Shown piece after piece: positions 44,819-53,827 of a stretch of 64,000 bases of DNA. The notes under the pieces were generated by a model that worked only from the letters and a program-made list of their open reading frames with translations, was not told the DNA's origin and ran no database searches. The position numbers and the translations under genes were made by a program. The first letter of the stretch is position 1; every line of letters begins with the position of its first letter. The stretch covers positions 248,001-312,000 of the forward strand of contig NZ_JAABOP010000002.1 of assembly GCF_010671595.1 (NCBI RefSeq). Reading direction: 5' to 3'. Origin of the DNA: Muriicola jejuensis. GTDB taxonomy: Bacteria; Bacteroidota; Bacteroidia; Flavobacteriales; Flavobacteriaceae.

Positions 44819-45295
44819 ATGAAAAGAGTATTTGTCGCCCTGGGCGTTATCAGTATGATGGGTTTTGTATCCTGTAAGGAAAAGGCTTCCAGCAAAATTG
44901 AGACCGCTAATATAGAGGTGGCCGCAGAAAGAGATGCTGCTGCTAAGAACCTGCCGGTAATGAGTTTTGACAAGTCGGAGCACGACTTCGGGACTATCGA
45001 ACAGGGAACCCCTCAGGAAACTATCTTTACATTCACCAATACGGGGAATGCCCCTTTGATCATCACCAACGCCACCAGCAGTTGTGGATGTACCGTTCCT
45101 GAATATCCAAAGAACACGCCTATCGCCCCAGGGGAAACAGGCCAATTGTTGGTTAAATTCAACGGTTCCGGTCAGAACCAGGTTACCAAGACCATCACCG
45201 TTTCGGCCAATACCGAAAAGGGATCCGAGCTCCTTCGCATAAAGGCATTCGTAAACGCTAAGAACGCAGCCAATACTCTCGGACCCGTAAAATAA
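44819..45295 (+). CDS. DUF1573 lipoprotein
   Basis: A 158-residue lipoprotein (VISMMGFVSCKEK lipobox). The Ig-like DUF1573 domain is visible from FDKSEHDFGTIEQG, through FTNTGNAPLIITNATSSCGCTVPEYP, to LLVKFN and VSANTEKGSE. The family is common in Bacteroidota exported proteins, and the nusB-DUF1573-yajC order is conserved. Its role is unknown. Confidence 0.9.
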   Translation: MKRVFVALGVISMMGFVSCKEKASSKIETANIEVAAERDAAAKNLPVMSFDKSEHDFGTIEQGTPQETIFTFTNTGNAPLIITNATSSCGCTVPEYPKNTPIAPGETGQLLVKFNGSGQNQVTKTITVSANTEKGSELLRIKAFVNAKNAANTLGPVK

Positions 45296-45317
45296 ACCTC
45301 AAAATAAGTACTCAGGT

Positions 45318-45602
45318 ATGAATGAAATAGGGAATTTCCTGCCCATGATCCTGATCTTCGTCGTGGCGTATTTTTTTATGATACGTCCTCAGATGAAGAG
45401 ACAGAAAGATGAAAAGAAATTTGCGGCAGCGTTGAAGAAGGGAGATAAGATCGTCACCAAAAGCGGTTTGCACGGCAAGATCGTGGAACTGAATGACAAG
45501 GATTTTTCCTGTATCATAGAGACCATGGCCGGAAGGCTAAAGTTCGACCGTTCTGCCATTTCTATGGAAATGAGCAACAAACTGAACGCCCCAGCCAAAT
45601 AG
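45318..45602 (+). CDS. yajC: Preprotein translocase subunit YajC
   Basis: A 94-residue single-pass membrane protein of the SecDF-YajC complex. One N-terminal helix (LPMILIFVVAYFFMI), then RPQMKRQKDEKKFAAALKKGDKIVTKSGLHGKI and FDRSAI, the YajC signature. It follows DUF1573 by 22 bp and is closed by a strong terminator. Confidence 0.94.
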   Translation: MNEIGNFLPMILIFVVAYFFMIRPQMKRQKDEKKFAAALKKGDKIVTKSGLHGKIVELNDKDFSCIIETMAGRLKFDRSAISMEMSNKLNAPAK

Positions 45603-45623
45603 CGTCCCTCACTTTACAAAATA

Positions 45624-45655
45624 AAAACCGGTACGATGAGTACCGGTTTTTTGTT
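45624..45655 (+). terminator. Rho-independent terminator of nusB-DUF1573-yajC
   Basis: AAAACCGGTAC and GTACCGGTTTT form an 11-bp stem with a 5-base loop, followed by TTGTTTT, 21 bp after the yajC stop. Confidence 0.88.
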
Positions 45656-45669
45656 TTCTGTACTTTGGA

Positions 45670-46263
45670 CTATGACTTACGGTATTGGTCATTCATGCTG
45701 ACACCGGCTCGTATCATGGGGATGATCTTCTCCAGCCGTTTCAGTTTGGTCTCCTCCTGTTTGGCCGTGTCAATATATTCACAGAACTCCCTCTGCTTAT
45801 ATGCCGACATATTCGTAAAGGCATTTTCAAGGGCCGGTTCCGCTTTCAGGGCTTTTCTAAGAAGCCCAGGGATCACAGTGCTTTTTTTCGGTTCGGGCGT
45901 CCATACCTTCCCTTCCTTCTGGTTGTCCACGGCCTCTATCATATAAGCAAGTACACTTTTAGCCTCGATTTCCTCAGCAGAGCTAAATTTCCAGTGCCTC
46001 ATGGCCTTGGTCTTTCCTTCCTGGGCGTTCTCCAGGACATTTTTGGGATCTTTCAGGTAACACCCATTAAAGAACCAGATCCCGAAATGGGTTTTAAAGG
46101 CGTTGATCCCGAAAACATTCTTTCCATCCAGGGTATACACCGGGCTATTCCATTTATAGGTTTCCTCCAATCCGGTCTTCAGGGCCAGTTCGCGTAGTAC
46201 GGACAAGCCGGCCCTGAAAGGGGTTTCCCTTTGGTAGTAGGCGTCGACTTTTGGTTGACTCAT
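45670..46263 (-). CDS. YdeI-like protein (DUF1801 and OmdA domains)
   Basis: A 197-residue cytoplasmic protein. The N-terminal part is a DUF1801-like domain (ETYKWNSPVYTLDGKNVFGINAFK, HFGIWFFNG), and the C-terminal helix (KREFCEYIDTAKQEETKLKRLEKIIPMI) is the bacteriocin-protection or OmdA part. Bacillus YdeI is linked to antibiotic stress. The activity is unknown. It is convergent with yajC. Confidence 0.85.
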   Translation of the reverse strand: MSQPKVDAYYQRETPFRAGLSVLRELALKTGLEETYKWNSPVYTLDGKNVFGINAFKTHFGIWFFNGCYLKDPKNVLENAQEGKTKAMRHWKFSSAEEIEAKSVLAYMIEAVDNQKEGKVWTPEPKKSTVIPGLLRKALKAEPALENAFTNMSAYKQREFCEYIDTAKQEETKLKRLEKIIPMIRAGVSMNDQYRKS

Positions 46264-46272
46264 ATCCGTACC

Positions 46273-47499
46273 TTATGATTTTCCAGCAGTAAGTTCGCAA
46301 ATTCTAATGATAACTTCAACGGCCTTTTCCATACTCTGAATGGGCACGTATTCGTATTTACCGTGAAAGTTGTGCCCTCCGGCAAAAATATTAGGGCAGG
46401 GCAAGCCTTTAAAGCTCAATTGAGAACCATCCGTACCCCCTCGGATCGGTTTTATGATGGGTGCGATGCCCAGCTGTTCCATGGCTTCCTTGGCGATCTC
46501 GACGATATGGTAGACCGGCTCCACCTTTTCCCTCATGTTGTAGTACTGGTCCTTCATTTCTATGTCGAGAGCATTCGGATATTTTTGGTTTAGCTCAGCC
46601 ACTATAAGTTCCAGGAACCGCTTCCTGTCCTCAAAACGAGCCCTGTCGTGATCGCGGATGATCATTTCCAAGGAGGCTGATTCAATGCTGCCTTCCAGGT
46701 GGTGTATGTGAAAAAAGCCTTCCCTTCCGGAGGTTTTTTCCGGCACTTCCTCACCGGGTAAACGGGAGGCGAATTCTGTAATGATCCCGATAGCATTGAC
46801 CATTTTGTCTTTGGCATAGCCGGGATGGACACTTTTCCCTCTGGCCGTGATCTTAGCCCTGGCCGCATTGAAATTCTCGTATTCCAGTTCCCCGATCTGG
46901 CTCCCGTCCATGGTATAGGCCCATTCGGCCCCAAATTGCTCGACATCGAAATGGTGTGCTCCCCTTCCGATCTCCTCATCCGGGGTAAAACCGATACGGA
47001 CCTTCCCATGCCGGATCTCGGGATGGGCGATCAGATACTCCATGGCCGTAACGATCTCGGCTACCCCTGCCTTGTCATCCGCTCCGAGGAGTGTGGTGCC
47101 ATCTGTGACGATGAGGTCCTGCCCCTTGTACAGGAGAAGGTCTTCAAAATAATCGGGGGAAAGGACGATGTTCTTCTCACTGTTTAAAACAATGTCCTTT
47201 CCGTCGTAATCCTTGATGATCCTGGGGTTTACCCCGGTGGCAGTGAAATCGGGGGAGGTGTCGTAATGGGATACAAAGCCGATCACGGGAACTTCCTTCT
47301 CGAGGTTGGCTGGAAGGGTAGCCATAATGTAGCCCTTCTCATCCATGGTGACCTCCACCAGCCCTATGTCCTTTAATTCCTCAAATAATTGTTTGGCAAG
47401 TACCCATTGTTTATCGGTGCTCGGGGTCGAGTCCGACTTCGGGTCGCTCTGGGTATCTACGCGAACATAGCTCAGGAAGCGATCTAGGAGAGATTTCAT
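46273..47499 (-). CDS. pepT: Peptidase T (tripeptidase)
   Basis: A 408-residue M20 dizinc aminotripeptidase. The metal motifs are [25 protein letters not shown] (bridging Asp), [13 protein letters not shown] (catalytic Glu pair) and the last His in [15 protein letters not shown]. It removes N-terminal residues from tripeptides in the cytoplasm. It is 9 bp upstream on the same strand of the YdeI-like gene. In the 212-bp gap before the next gene a short direct repeat (GGTTCATCCC) is seen near 47527 and 47568 but no gene. Confidence 0.95.
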   Translation of the reverse strand: MKSLLDRFLSYVRVDTQSDPKSDSTPSTDKQWVLAKQLFEELKDIGLVEVTMDEKGYIMATLPANLEKEVPVIGFVSHYDTSPDFTATGVNPRIIKDYDGKDIVLNSEKNIVLSPDYFEDLLLYKGQDLIVTDGTTLLGADDKAGVAEIVTAMEYLIAHPEIRHGKVRIGFTPDEEIGRGAHHFDVEQFGAEWAYTMDGSQIGELEYENFNAARAKITARGKSVHPGYAKDKMVNAIGIITEFASRLPGEEVPEKTSGREGFFHIHHLEGSIESASLEMIIRDHDRARFEDRKRFLELIVAELNQKYPNALDIEMKDQYYNMREKVEPVYHIVEIAKEAMEQLGIAPIIKPIRGGTDGSQLSFKGLPCPNIFAGGHNFHGKYEYVPIQSMEKAVEVIIRICELTAGKS

Positions 47500-47711
47500 G
47501 ATAGTTCTTTTTCAGCAAATGTAGGGGTTCATCCCTTACTCTCCATGGAAGAATTTAGAGGTTCATCCCATTCTCCTGATCTTTACGGCACAGGTACAGG
47601 TAAAAAAGGACCTAAGTCTTCCAATTACTTTGTATTTTTCCCAGGATGAGATACTAAATAAGGGATATACCAGTTAACCATTTTATAATTCCATTTACAC
47701 CGGTCAACTCA

Positions 47712-48149
47712 ATGAAGAAACTGATCCTCACCCTCTTCCTGGTCTGCCTGTCTGTTTGGGTCAGGGCCCAAAACACGGAGTGCATGCTCGGTATTGGAGG
47801 GAAGGATACGGAGACGATCATACAGGTATTTCAACTGAACGAGGAACAGGTGCAAAAAATGGAGGATTTGCGGGCCGAACTCTCCTTACAGAACAAGGCC
47901 TACCAGGAAGAGATCCGCATTCTCTTTGACTCCCATCCCCAGAGTACCACGGAAGAGCTCGAGGCTCTGGCCACCAAATACAAGGCCCTGAAAGATCGCG
48001 TACTCGAAAATGCCAGGGAATACGATATCCGCCTGCTTCAACTTTTTAATCCCAGGCAATATGACCGTTACCTGGAACTTTGTGCCAGTGCCCAAAGGGT
48101 CCCTTACCAGGTAGTGCCCCGACCGTTTCCAAAGAAAGACCCTGAATAA
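47712..48149 (+). CDS. Small secreted helical protein
   Basis: A 145-residue exported protein (signal MKKLILTLFLVCLSVWVRAQ). The mature part is helical and Glu/Gln-rich: IIQVFQLNEEQVQKMEDLRAEL, then a long helix with LKDRVLENAREYDIRLLQLFNPRQYDRYLEL. The layout recalls Spy/CpxP-like periplasmic proteins but the LTxxQ motifs are not convincing. Function unknown. Confidence 0.7.
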   Translation: MKKLILTLFLVCLSVWVRAQNTECMLGIGGKDTETIIQVFQLNEEQVQKMEDLRAELSLQNKAYQEEIRILFDSHPQSTTEELEALATKYKALKDRVLENAREYDIRLLQLFNPRQYDRYLELCASAQRVPYQVVPRPFPKKDPE

Positions 48150-48201
48150 ATCCGCCATTTATTAAAGAAGGATTTCAGGCGGGTTAGAAAGCTGAAGTTT
48201 G

Positions 48202-48209
48202 TATTTTTG
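48202..48209 (+). promoter_or_regulatory. -7 promoter element of pyrD
   Basis: TATTTTTG, 16 bp before the ATG at 48226. The in-frame TTG at 48199 lies upstream of the expected transcription start. Confidence 0.55.
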
Positions 48210-48225
48210 CCTTTCAAACGGCGAT

Positions 48226-49266
48226 ATGTACAGGCTGCTGATTAGACCTCTTCTTTTTCTCTTCGACCCGGAAACTGTCCACCATTTCTCTTTTTTTTCC
48301 ATCAAGTGGTTGTGTAAACTGGGCTTTTCAGGCCTTTTACGCAGAATCTATACCTTGGACGACCCTTTGCTGGAAAGGGAGGTCTTCGGGCTGAGGTTCA
48401 AGAATCCCGTGGGACTTGCGGCTGGATTCGATAAGAATGCCCAATTGTACAATGAACTCTCCTGCTTCGGATTCGGGTTTATCGAAATAGGTACCCTCAC
48501 GCCCAAACCCCAGGATGGTAATCCCAAAAAAAGGCTTTTCAGGCTTAAGGCAGACCAGGCTATCATTAACAGGATGGGTTTCAACAACGAAGGGGTGTCG
48601 GCTGCCGTGGATCGGCTGAAACGAGACCACCATGTCCTGATCGGAGGGAATATCGGAAAGAACAAGCTTACCCCCAACGAGGAGGCAACCCAGGATTACC
48701 TGATCTGTTTTCGCGCTCTTTTCTCTTATGTCGACTACTTCGTGGTGAATGTCAGTTCCCCCAATACCCCCGGACTCAGGGAGTTGCAGGAAAAAGCCCC
48801 TCTTACCGCTTTGTTGAATGCACTCCAAAAGGAAAATGCAGCACGGTCCCTGGAGACGGGTACAAAGAGGAAGCCGATCCTGTTGAAGATCGCCCCTGAT
48901 CTGACAGACGATCAGCTTCTTGACATCATAGATATTGTGAAGACCACCTCCATTGATGGGGTCATAGCCACCAATACCACCATCGGCAGGGAAGGTCTGA
49001 GGTCTACCCCCGAACTGATAGGGGAGGCCGGCGGACTAAGCGGGAAACCCCTCAGGGCAAGGAGCACTGAAGTGATCCGGTTCCTGAGCGAAAAGAGTGG
49101 GGGAGCCTTTCCCATAGTAGGAGTAGGGGGCATACACACTCCGGAAGATGCTCTGGAGAAGTTGAAAGCCGGAGCCAGCCTTGTGCAGTTGTGGACCGGT
49201 TTTGTCTACGAGGGCCCGGGCCTGGTCAAAGGGATCAATAAGGCCCTCTTGGAAGATCGGACTTAG
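48226..49266 (+). CDS. pyrD: Quinone-dependent dihydroorotate dehydrogenase (class 2)
   Basis: A 346-residue membrane-associated FMN enzyme that oxidises dihydroorotate and passes electrons to menaquinone. The N-terminal amphipathic helices ([21 protein letters not shown]) bind the membrane and quinone. The catalytic Ser is in [16 protein letters not shown], and the FMN loops are in [12 protein letters not shown] and [15 protein letters not shown]. The start is ATG at 48226, since the earlier TTG precedes the promoter element. It converges on the Dabb gene with a 4-bp overlap. Confidence 0.95.
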   Translation: MYRLLIRPLLFLFDPETVHHFSFFSIKWLCKLGFSGLLRRIYTLDDPLLEREVFGLRFKNPVGLAAGFDKNAQLYNELSCFGFGFIEIGTLTPKPQDGNPKKRLFRLKADQAIINRMGFNNEGVSAAVDRLKRDHHVLIGGNIGKNKLTPNEEATQDYLICFRALFSYVDYFVVNVSSPNTPGLRELQEKAPLTALLNALQKENAARSLETGTKRKPILLKIAPDLTDDQLLDIIDIVKTTSIDGVIATNTTIGREGLRSTPELIGEAGGLSGKPLRARSTEVIRFLSEKSGGAFPIVGVGGIHTPEDALEKLKAGASLVQLWTGFVYEGPGLVKGINKALLEDRT

Positions 49267-49679
49267 TTCGCCCAGTAATCGACTACCAGTACGTCTTCCA
49301 GGATCGGACCCAGGATCTCACCAAAAGCCTTGTGATCCGGATGGGGCAGGTAGGCGTCCCGATCCTCTTCACTCCTGAAAGTAAGAAAGAAGCAGTGGGT
49401 AAACCCTTTGTCGAGGGATTCCGGGCTATTGTTGATGCCCCATTCCAGAGAAACGATCTGCGGGATCCTGGATTTGAGGGAGACGAAAGAAGCCACTACC
49501 TTTTCTATCTCCTGATCCGGGGTGCCCACTTTGAATTTGAACAGTACCACATGCCTTAGGACGGAGTCTTTTTCAGGAATGGGAACTCTTCTTGAGCTAT
49601 CGGGATTCATGGCGAAAATGTCTGTGTTTACTGTGAGAAAAATCAGGATAAAGGCTATACTCAGGCTGGGAATTTTCAC
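49263..49679 (-). CDS. Secreted Dabb (stress-responsive alpha/beta barrel) protein
   Basis: A protein of 138 residues from GTG at 49679, with signal peptide ([22 protein letters not shown]). The Dabb domain starts [13 protein letters not shown] and ends with [23 protein letters not shown], the ferredoxin-like fold mark. Some Dabb proteins are polyketide cyclases; this one is exported. The longer frame from a TTG at 49733 crosses its own promoter, so it is not used. It is divergent from the LysE gene. Confidence 0.8.
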   Translation of the reverse strand: MKIPSLSIAFILIFLTVNTDIFAMNPDSSRRVPIPEKDSVLRHVVLFKFKVGTPDQEIEKVVASFVSLKSRIPQIVSLEWGINNSPESLDKGFTHCFFLTFRSEEDRDAYLPHPDHKAFGEILGPILEDVLVVDYWAN

Positions 49680-49689
49680 GATATAAATT

Positions 49690-49734
49690 TTTGTAAGATA
49701 TAAAAAAGTACGTTTGTTTGTCTGATGATTCAAA
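49690..49734. promoter_or_regulatory. Overlapping divergent promoters of the Dabb and LysE genes
   Basis: On the minus strand TTTG (complement of 49731-49734), a 20-bp spacer and TACTTTTT (complement of 49703-49710) precede the Dabb gene. On the plus strand TACGTTTG (49709-49716) matches TAnnTTTG and precedes the LysE gene. The two -7 elements share two bases, so polymerase can use only one at a time. Confidence 0.5.
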
Positions 49735-49746
49735 TAGCTGTGTAAA

Positions 49747-50373
49747 GTGAATTACGAGATCCTGTGGGCTTTTTCCCTGGCTACGGCTACCCTGGCTATT
49801 TTCCCTGGCCCAGATAATATCTACGTACTCACCCAAAGCATTGTTCATGGAAAAAAATACGGCCTGGCCACTACGGCCGGGCTTATCTCTGGTTGCCTGG
49901 TCCACACTACGCTACTGGCCTTCGGGGTCTCTGCCATTATCAGTCTCAACCCCCTGTTGTTCTACTCGATCAAGATCTTCGGGGCGCTCTACCTTTTCTA
50001 CCTGGCATACCGGGTCCTGCGCGCCCCTGCTGGCTTGGATTTGGAGATGACACAAACCCCCAGGAAATCACTGATGCAACTTTACAAACAGGGATTTATT
50101 ATGAATGTTCTGAACCCCAAGGTGACCATTTTTTTCCTGGCCTTCTTTCCGGGATTCCTTTTCAGCGATTTTATGAATACGACCCTGCAGTTCTACGTAC
50201 TCGGTATTCTTTTCATGGTCATATCCTTTGCGATCTTCGGCCTAATAGCCCTCCTGGCCGGATCCATATCCGGGTATCTGCAAAGTCACCGTGGCGCCCC
50301 GGTTTTCCTGAAATGGTTGCAGGTCCTGGTGTTCACCGGGATCGGGCTCTACCTCCTTTTATCGTATAAATAA
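49747..50373 (+). CDS. LysE-family amino acid exporter
   Basis: A 208-residue inner-membrane protein with about six helices. The N-terminal LysE/RhtB signature is LAIFPGPDNIYVLTQSI, and the LNPKVTIFFLAFFPGF motif follows in helix 4. It exports amino acids or related metabolites with proton exchange. The start is GTG at 49747; no ATG is near. HMG-CoA lyase begins 26 bp after its stop on the same strand. Confidence 0.9.
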   Translation: MNYEILWAFSLATATLAIFPGPDNIYVLTQSIVHGKKYGLATTAGLISGCLVHTTLLAFGVSAIISLNPLLFYSIKIFGALYLFYLAYRVLRAPAGLDLEMTQTPRKSLMQLYKQGFIMNVLNPKVTIFFLAFFPGFLFSDFMNTTLQFYVLGILFMVISFAIFGLIALLAGSISGYLQSHRGAPVFLKWLQVLVFTGIGLYLLLSYK

Positions 50374-50399
50374 TACTACTTTTGAAGAAGTAAACGCAC

Positions 50400-51275
50400 A
50401 TGGACGCAAACGCAGATAAGGTAGATATCATAGAATGTCCCAGGGATGCCATGCAAGGGATCAAGACCTTTATTCCCACGAAGGAAAAGATCAGATACCT
50501 TCAGGCCTTGCTGGGATGTGGGTTTCACACCATCGACTTCGGAAGTTTTGTCTCCCCCCGAGCTGTCCCTCAAATGGCGGATACGGCTGAGGTACTCGAG
50601 GGGTTGGATCTCTCTAAAAACCTGTCGAAATTGCTCGCGATCGTGGCCAACGTGAGGGGAGCACAGGACGCGGCCGCATTTGCCCCCATTGATTATCTCG
50701 GATATCCCTTTTCCATATCAGAAAATTTCCAGATGCGTAATACCCACAAGACCATAGCGCAGTCAACCGAGGTTTTAAAGGAGATCCTTGATATTGCCTC
50801 GAATTCGGGAAAAGAAGTGGTGGTCTATATCTCCATGGGTTTCGGGAATCCTTACGGGGACCCCTGGAATGTGGAAATTGTGGGGGAGTGGACGGAAAAA
50901 CTCACCGCCATGGGTGTTCGAACCCTTTCCCTTTCAGATACGGTGGGAACCTCGACCCCCGAAGATATCTCCTATTTGTTCTCCGAGTTGATACCCAAGT
51001 ATCCGTCTGTCGAATTCGGGGCGCATTTGCATACGACCCCGAACAGCTGGCACGAAAAGGTCGACGCCGCTTTTAAATCAGGATGCAGGCGTTTCGACGG
51101 AGCCATCAAGGGCTTTGGTGGCTGCCCCATGGCCAAGGATGAACTCACCGGCAACATGCCAACCGAAAAAATGCTGTCCTATTTTACTGCCCGAAAGGCA
51201 CGTACGGGAGTGAGCTGGACCGTGTTTGAAGCGGCCGTGAATAAAGCCTCGGACCTCTTTTCCAAATACCCCTAA
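50400..51275 (+). CDS. Hydroxymethylglutaryl-CoA lyase
   Basis: A 291-residue TIM-barrel enzyme that splits HMG-CoA to acetyl-CoA and acetoacetate in leucine breakdown. The catalytic Arg is in IIECPRDAMQG, the metal His pair in EFGAHLHTTPN, and the flexible loop Cys in GFGGCPMAKDELTGNMPTE. It may share an operon with the LysE gene. A strong promoter for the next cluster starts 30 bp after its stop. Confidence 0.94.
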   Translation: MDANADKVDIIECPRDAMQGIKTFIPTKEKIRYLQALLGCGFHTIDFGSFVSPRAVPQMADTAEVLEGLDLSKNLSKLLAIVANVRGAQDAAAFAPIDYLGYPFSISENFQMRNTHKTIAQSTEVLKEILDIASNSGKEVVVYISMGFGNPYGDPWNVEIVGEWTEKLTAMGVRTLSLSDTVGTSTPEDISYLFSELIPKYPSVEFGAHLHTTPNSWHEKVDAAFKSGCRRFDGAIKGFGGCPMAKDELTGNMPTEKMLSYFTARKARTGVSWTVFEAAVNKASDLFSKYP

Positions 51276-51304
51276 AAAATTATTTAAATTAATTCTAAAT
51301 AAAA

Positions 51305-51335
51305 TTTGAGGTTGCGAAACCTTGCTTTATATTTG
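51305..51335 (+). promoter_or_regulatory. Textbook Bacteroidota promoter of the DUF4856-imelysin-HTTM-TonB cluster
   Basis: TTTG (51305-51308), a 19-bp spacer and TATATTTG (51328-51335) match the consensus exactly. The first ATG of the cluster, 51376, is about 40 bp downstream. Confidence 0.78.
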
Positions 51336-51375
51336 TATTTCGATACTATTTAAAATCAATCTAAATATAAATAAA

Positions 51376-52593
51376 ATGCAAAAAGCCTTTTTTTCAGCCC
51401 TTGTATTTAGCGGATTTTTTTTCATTTCCTGCAGTAATGACAGCGGTGAAAATCCCATAGAATTACAGGTAGATCCTCCTGCAACATACACCTTTGCTCG
51501 CAACGGGAGCACTACAGTCGATTTTAGCGGTCAGACTACCAGGTTACTCATGGGAGGGGAGCTCGAACAGGCCCTGAAAGACCCCTCTCAAACCGTCGCA
51601 TCCCTTCAGGCGAAATACGCCCACCAGGCCGGAGTAGCCAATTTTAACGATGCGGATCTGAATGCCTCCGATAAAAATCTCAAAACCAAGACGGCTGCCT
51701 CTGCCGAATTCTTCTCCTCCAATTCAGCCGCTCAGGCAGATATCAGGGCCGACTTTGATTCCTGGCTTGAGGCGCAGGCCACCGAAGTATTTCGAAATTG
51801 GAACACCGCTGCGGCTCCGGGCATTGCCGGGCAGATCGCAGACGGGTCTTCCACCAGGTATGTTTCCGGCAGCGGACTAGAATATGATCAGCTCGTCATT
51901 AAAGGTCTGATGGGCGCGGTCATGACAGACCAGGCCCTCAATAATTACCTGAGCCCTCTGGTATTGGATGAAGGAGATAATGTCTCCAATAACGATTCGG
52001 GTGTGACGGAAGACGGCAAGAATTATACCACCATGGAACACAAATGGGATGAGGCCTATGGCTATGTGTTCGGTCTCAACGCAGACCCCGCTAACCCCAA
52101 TAATGATCTGGGGGCTGATAGCTTTTTGAATAAGTATGTGGGTCGCGTAGAATCCGATCCCGATTTCAGCGGGATAGCCGATCAGATCTACCAGGCATTT
52201 AAACTCGGAAGGGCAGCTATTGTAGCCGGAAATTACGAGGTTCGGGATGAACAGGCTGCGTTGATTCGAGGTAAGATATCTGATATCATTGGGATCCGGG
52301 CAGTGTATTATCTGATCCAGGCCAAATTGGTGCTGGAGCAACCCCAACCCGCATATGGAACTGTATTTCACGACCTTTCCGAGGCTTATGGATTTATTTA
52401 CAGCCTGCAATTTACCCGTAAACCGGGAAGTCAGGAACCTTATTTCAGCAGGGCTGAAGTACAGTCGCTGCTGACTGACCTGGTGGATGACGGATCAAAT
52501 GGATTGTGGGATGTTCAGCCTCAAACGCTTCAGGACCTCGCAGATTCCATTGCGGAAAGGTTCGACTTTACCGTCAGCGCTGCTGGCAGCTAA
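51376..52593 (+). CDS. DUF4856 lipoprotein
   Basis: A 405-residue exported lipoprotein (MQKAFFSALVFSGFFFISCSND, lipobox Cys). The mature chain is helical with conserved-looking segments NGSTTVDFSGQTTRLLMGGELEQAL, EHKWDEAYGYVFGL and FHDLSEAYGFIYSLQFTR. The DUF4856 family is found with imelysin genes in Bacteroidota; the role is unknown but a periplasmic iron or metal function is usually assumed. The ATG at 51376 is used because the TTG at 51322 lies just before the -7 element. Confidence 0.85.
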   Translation: MQKAFFSALVFSGFFFISCSNDSGENPIELQVDPPATYTFARNGSTTVDFSGQTTRLLMGGELEQALKDPSQTVASLQAKYAHQAGVANFNDADLNASDKNLKTKTAASAEFFSSNSAAQADIRADFDSWLEAQATEVFRNWNTAAAPGIAGQIADGSSTRYVSGSGLEYDQLVIKGLMGAVMTDQALNNYLSPLVLDEGDNVSNNDSGVTEDGKNYTTMEHKWDEAYGYVFGLNADPANPNNDLGADSFLNKYVGRVESDPDFSGIADQIYQAFKLGRAAIVAGNYEVRDEQAALIRGKISDIIGIRAVYYLIQAKLVLEQPQPAYGTVFHDLSEAYGFIYSLQFTRKPGSQEPYFSRAEVQSLLTDLVDDGSNGLWDVQPQTLQDLADSIAERFDFTVSAAGS

Positions 52594-52621
52594 TTCAGAT
52601 AAATGAATAATTACAAAAAAG

Positions 52622-52672
52622 GATAGAAATAAGCGGCTGTTATTACCAAAAAGCCTTCCTTTTCTATCTTTG
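52622..52672 (+). promoter_or_regulatory. -7 element and inverted repeat upstream of the imelysin gene
   Basis: TATCTTTG (52665-52672) matches TAnnTTTG. GATAGAAA (52622-52629) and TTTCTATC (52661-52668) form an exact 8-bp inverted repeat with a 31-bp spacer, the right arm overlapping the -7 element. Confidence 0.5.
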
Positions 52673-52702
52673 CGAATCGAAAATTTTATGACACCTGTAC
52701 AG

Positions 52703-53824
52703 ATGAAACGAATTTTATTGAGCTTTGGCGTACTCCTTACCCTTTGGGCGTGTTCCCCTGACTCCGGAGGCGGTGGTCCTGAACCGCCGAACCCGGTGAG
52801 TTTTGACCGTGGCGAAATGCTGGTGAATTGGGCAGACAACATCATTCTTCCGTCCTATGCGAATTTCAACGCTAGGCTGGGCACCATGAATTCCGCTTAC
52901 ACCACCTTTAAATCAGACCCTTCTGAGGTAAACCTTCAGACCCTTAGGGATGCGTGGTTCGACGCCTACCTGGGGTGGCAGTCCGTCGCTATGTTCGAGA
53001 TCGGTCCAGCCGAGACTGCCGGCTACCGGTTGGAGATGAATACCTATCCCACGGATGTGATCACGCTGGAACAATACCTGTCTTCAGGCTCCTATGATCT
53101 CTCCCTTCCTGCGAATAGGGATGTAAAGGGATTTTCTGCACTGGATTACCTCATTAACGGCTTGGCCTCTGCTGACGCCCAGATCGTATCCCGATACCAG
53201 GGGACCGAACAGCAGGCCCTCTTCGATTACATAGATGCTGTCATCGCCGATATGCAATCCCTGACGACACAGGTGATCCAGGGATGGGAAAATGGATTCC
53301 GGGATGCCTTTGTAGCCAATGACGGTGCTTCTGCCACGGCTTCCACAGATCGGATGGTAAACGACTTCATCTACTATTTTGAAAGGCATCTTCGCGCCGG
53401 AAAAATGGGTATTCCTCTCGGCGTATTTACAGGTACTAAAGCCCCTCAGACCCTGGAGGCCTATTACAGGACATCTGCAGGAAAAGAGCTCTTCCTGGCC
53501 GCCATGGGGGCCTTTAGGGATTTCTTTAACGGGAAACATTTCGGGAGTTCCGCCACGGGGAAGAGTCTTGCTTCTTACCTCAGGGACCTGAATACCCTGA
53601 AAAATGGGGCTGCGCTTGATGTGATCATCAATGATCAGATCACTTTGGCCACACAGCAGGTGTCTGCCCTGGACGATTTTCGCACCGAGATTGAGAACAA
53701 TGACCCCCCTACAACCATGCTTTTGGCTTATGATGAGGTGCAAAGGATTGTTCCCCTTTTGAAGGTGGATATGGTTTCTGCCATGAGTATAAGCATAGAT
53801 TATGTGGATGCTGATGGGGACTAA
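52703..53824 (+). CDS. Imelysin-family periplasmic lipoprotein with altered metal motif
   Basis: A 373-residue lipoprotein (MKRILLSFGVLLTLWACSPD). The body is the imelysin fold, two four-helix bundles: WFDAYLGWQSVAMFEIGPAE near the N-terminus, and the region of the family GxHxxE motif reads GFSALDYLINGL, so the His is Ser and the Glu is Asp. ERHLRAGKMGIPLGVF follows in the second half. Imelysins such as EfeO and IrpA are linked to iron uptake. Start 52703 gives a normal lipoprotein signal; ATG at 52688 is also possible. HTTM starts 3 bp after the stop. Confidence 0.87.
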   Translation: MKRILLSFGVLLTLWACSPDSGGGGPEPPNPVSFDRGEMLVNWADNIILPSYANFNARLGTMNSAYTTFKSDPSEVNLQTLRDAWFDAYLGWQSVAMFEIGPAETAGYRLEMNTYPTDVITLEQYLSSGSYDLSLPANRDVKGFSALDYLINGLASADAQIVSRYQGTEQQALFDYIDAVIADMQSLTTQVIQGWENGFRDAFVANDGASATASTDRMVNDFIYYFERHLRAGKMGIPLGVFTGTKAPQTLEAYYRTSAGKELFLAAMGAFRDFFNGKHFGSSATGKSLASYLRDLNTLKNGAALDVIINDQITLATQQVSALDDFRTEIENNDPPTTMLLAYDEVQRIVPLLKVDMVSAMSISIDYVDADGD

Positions 53825-53827
53825 CCG

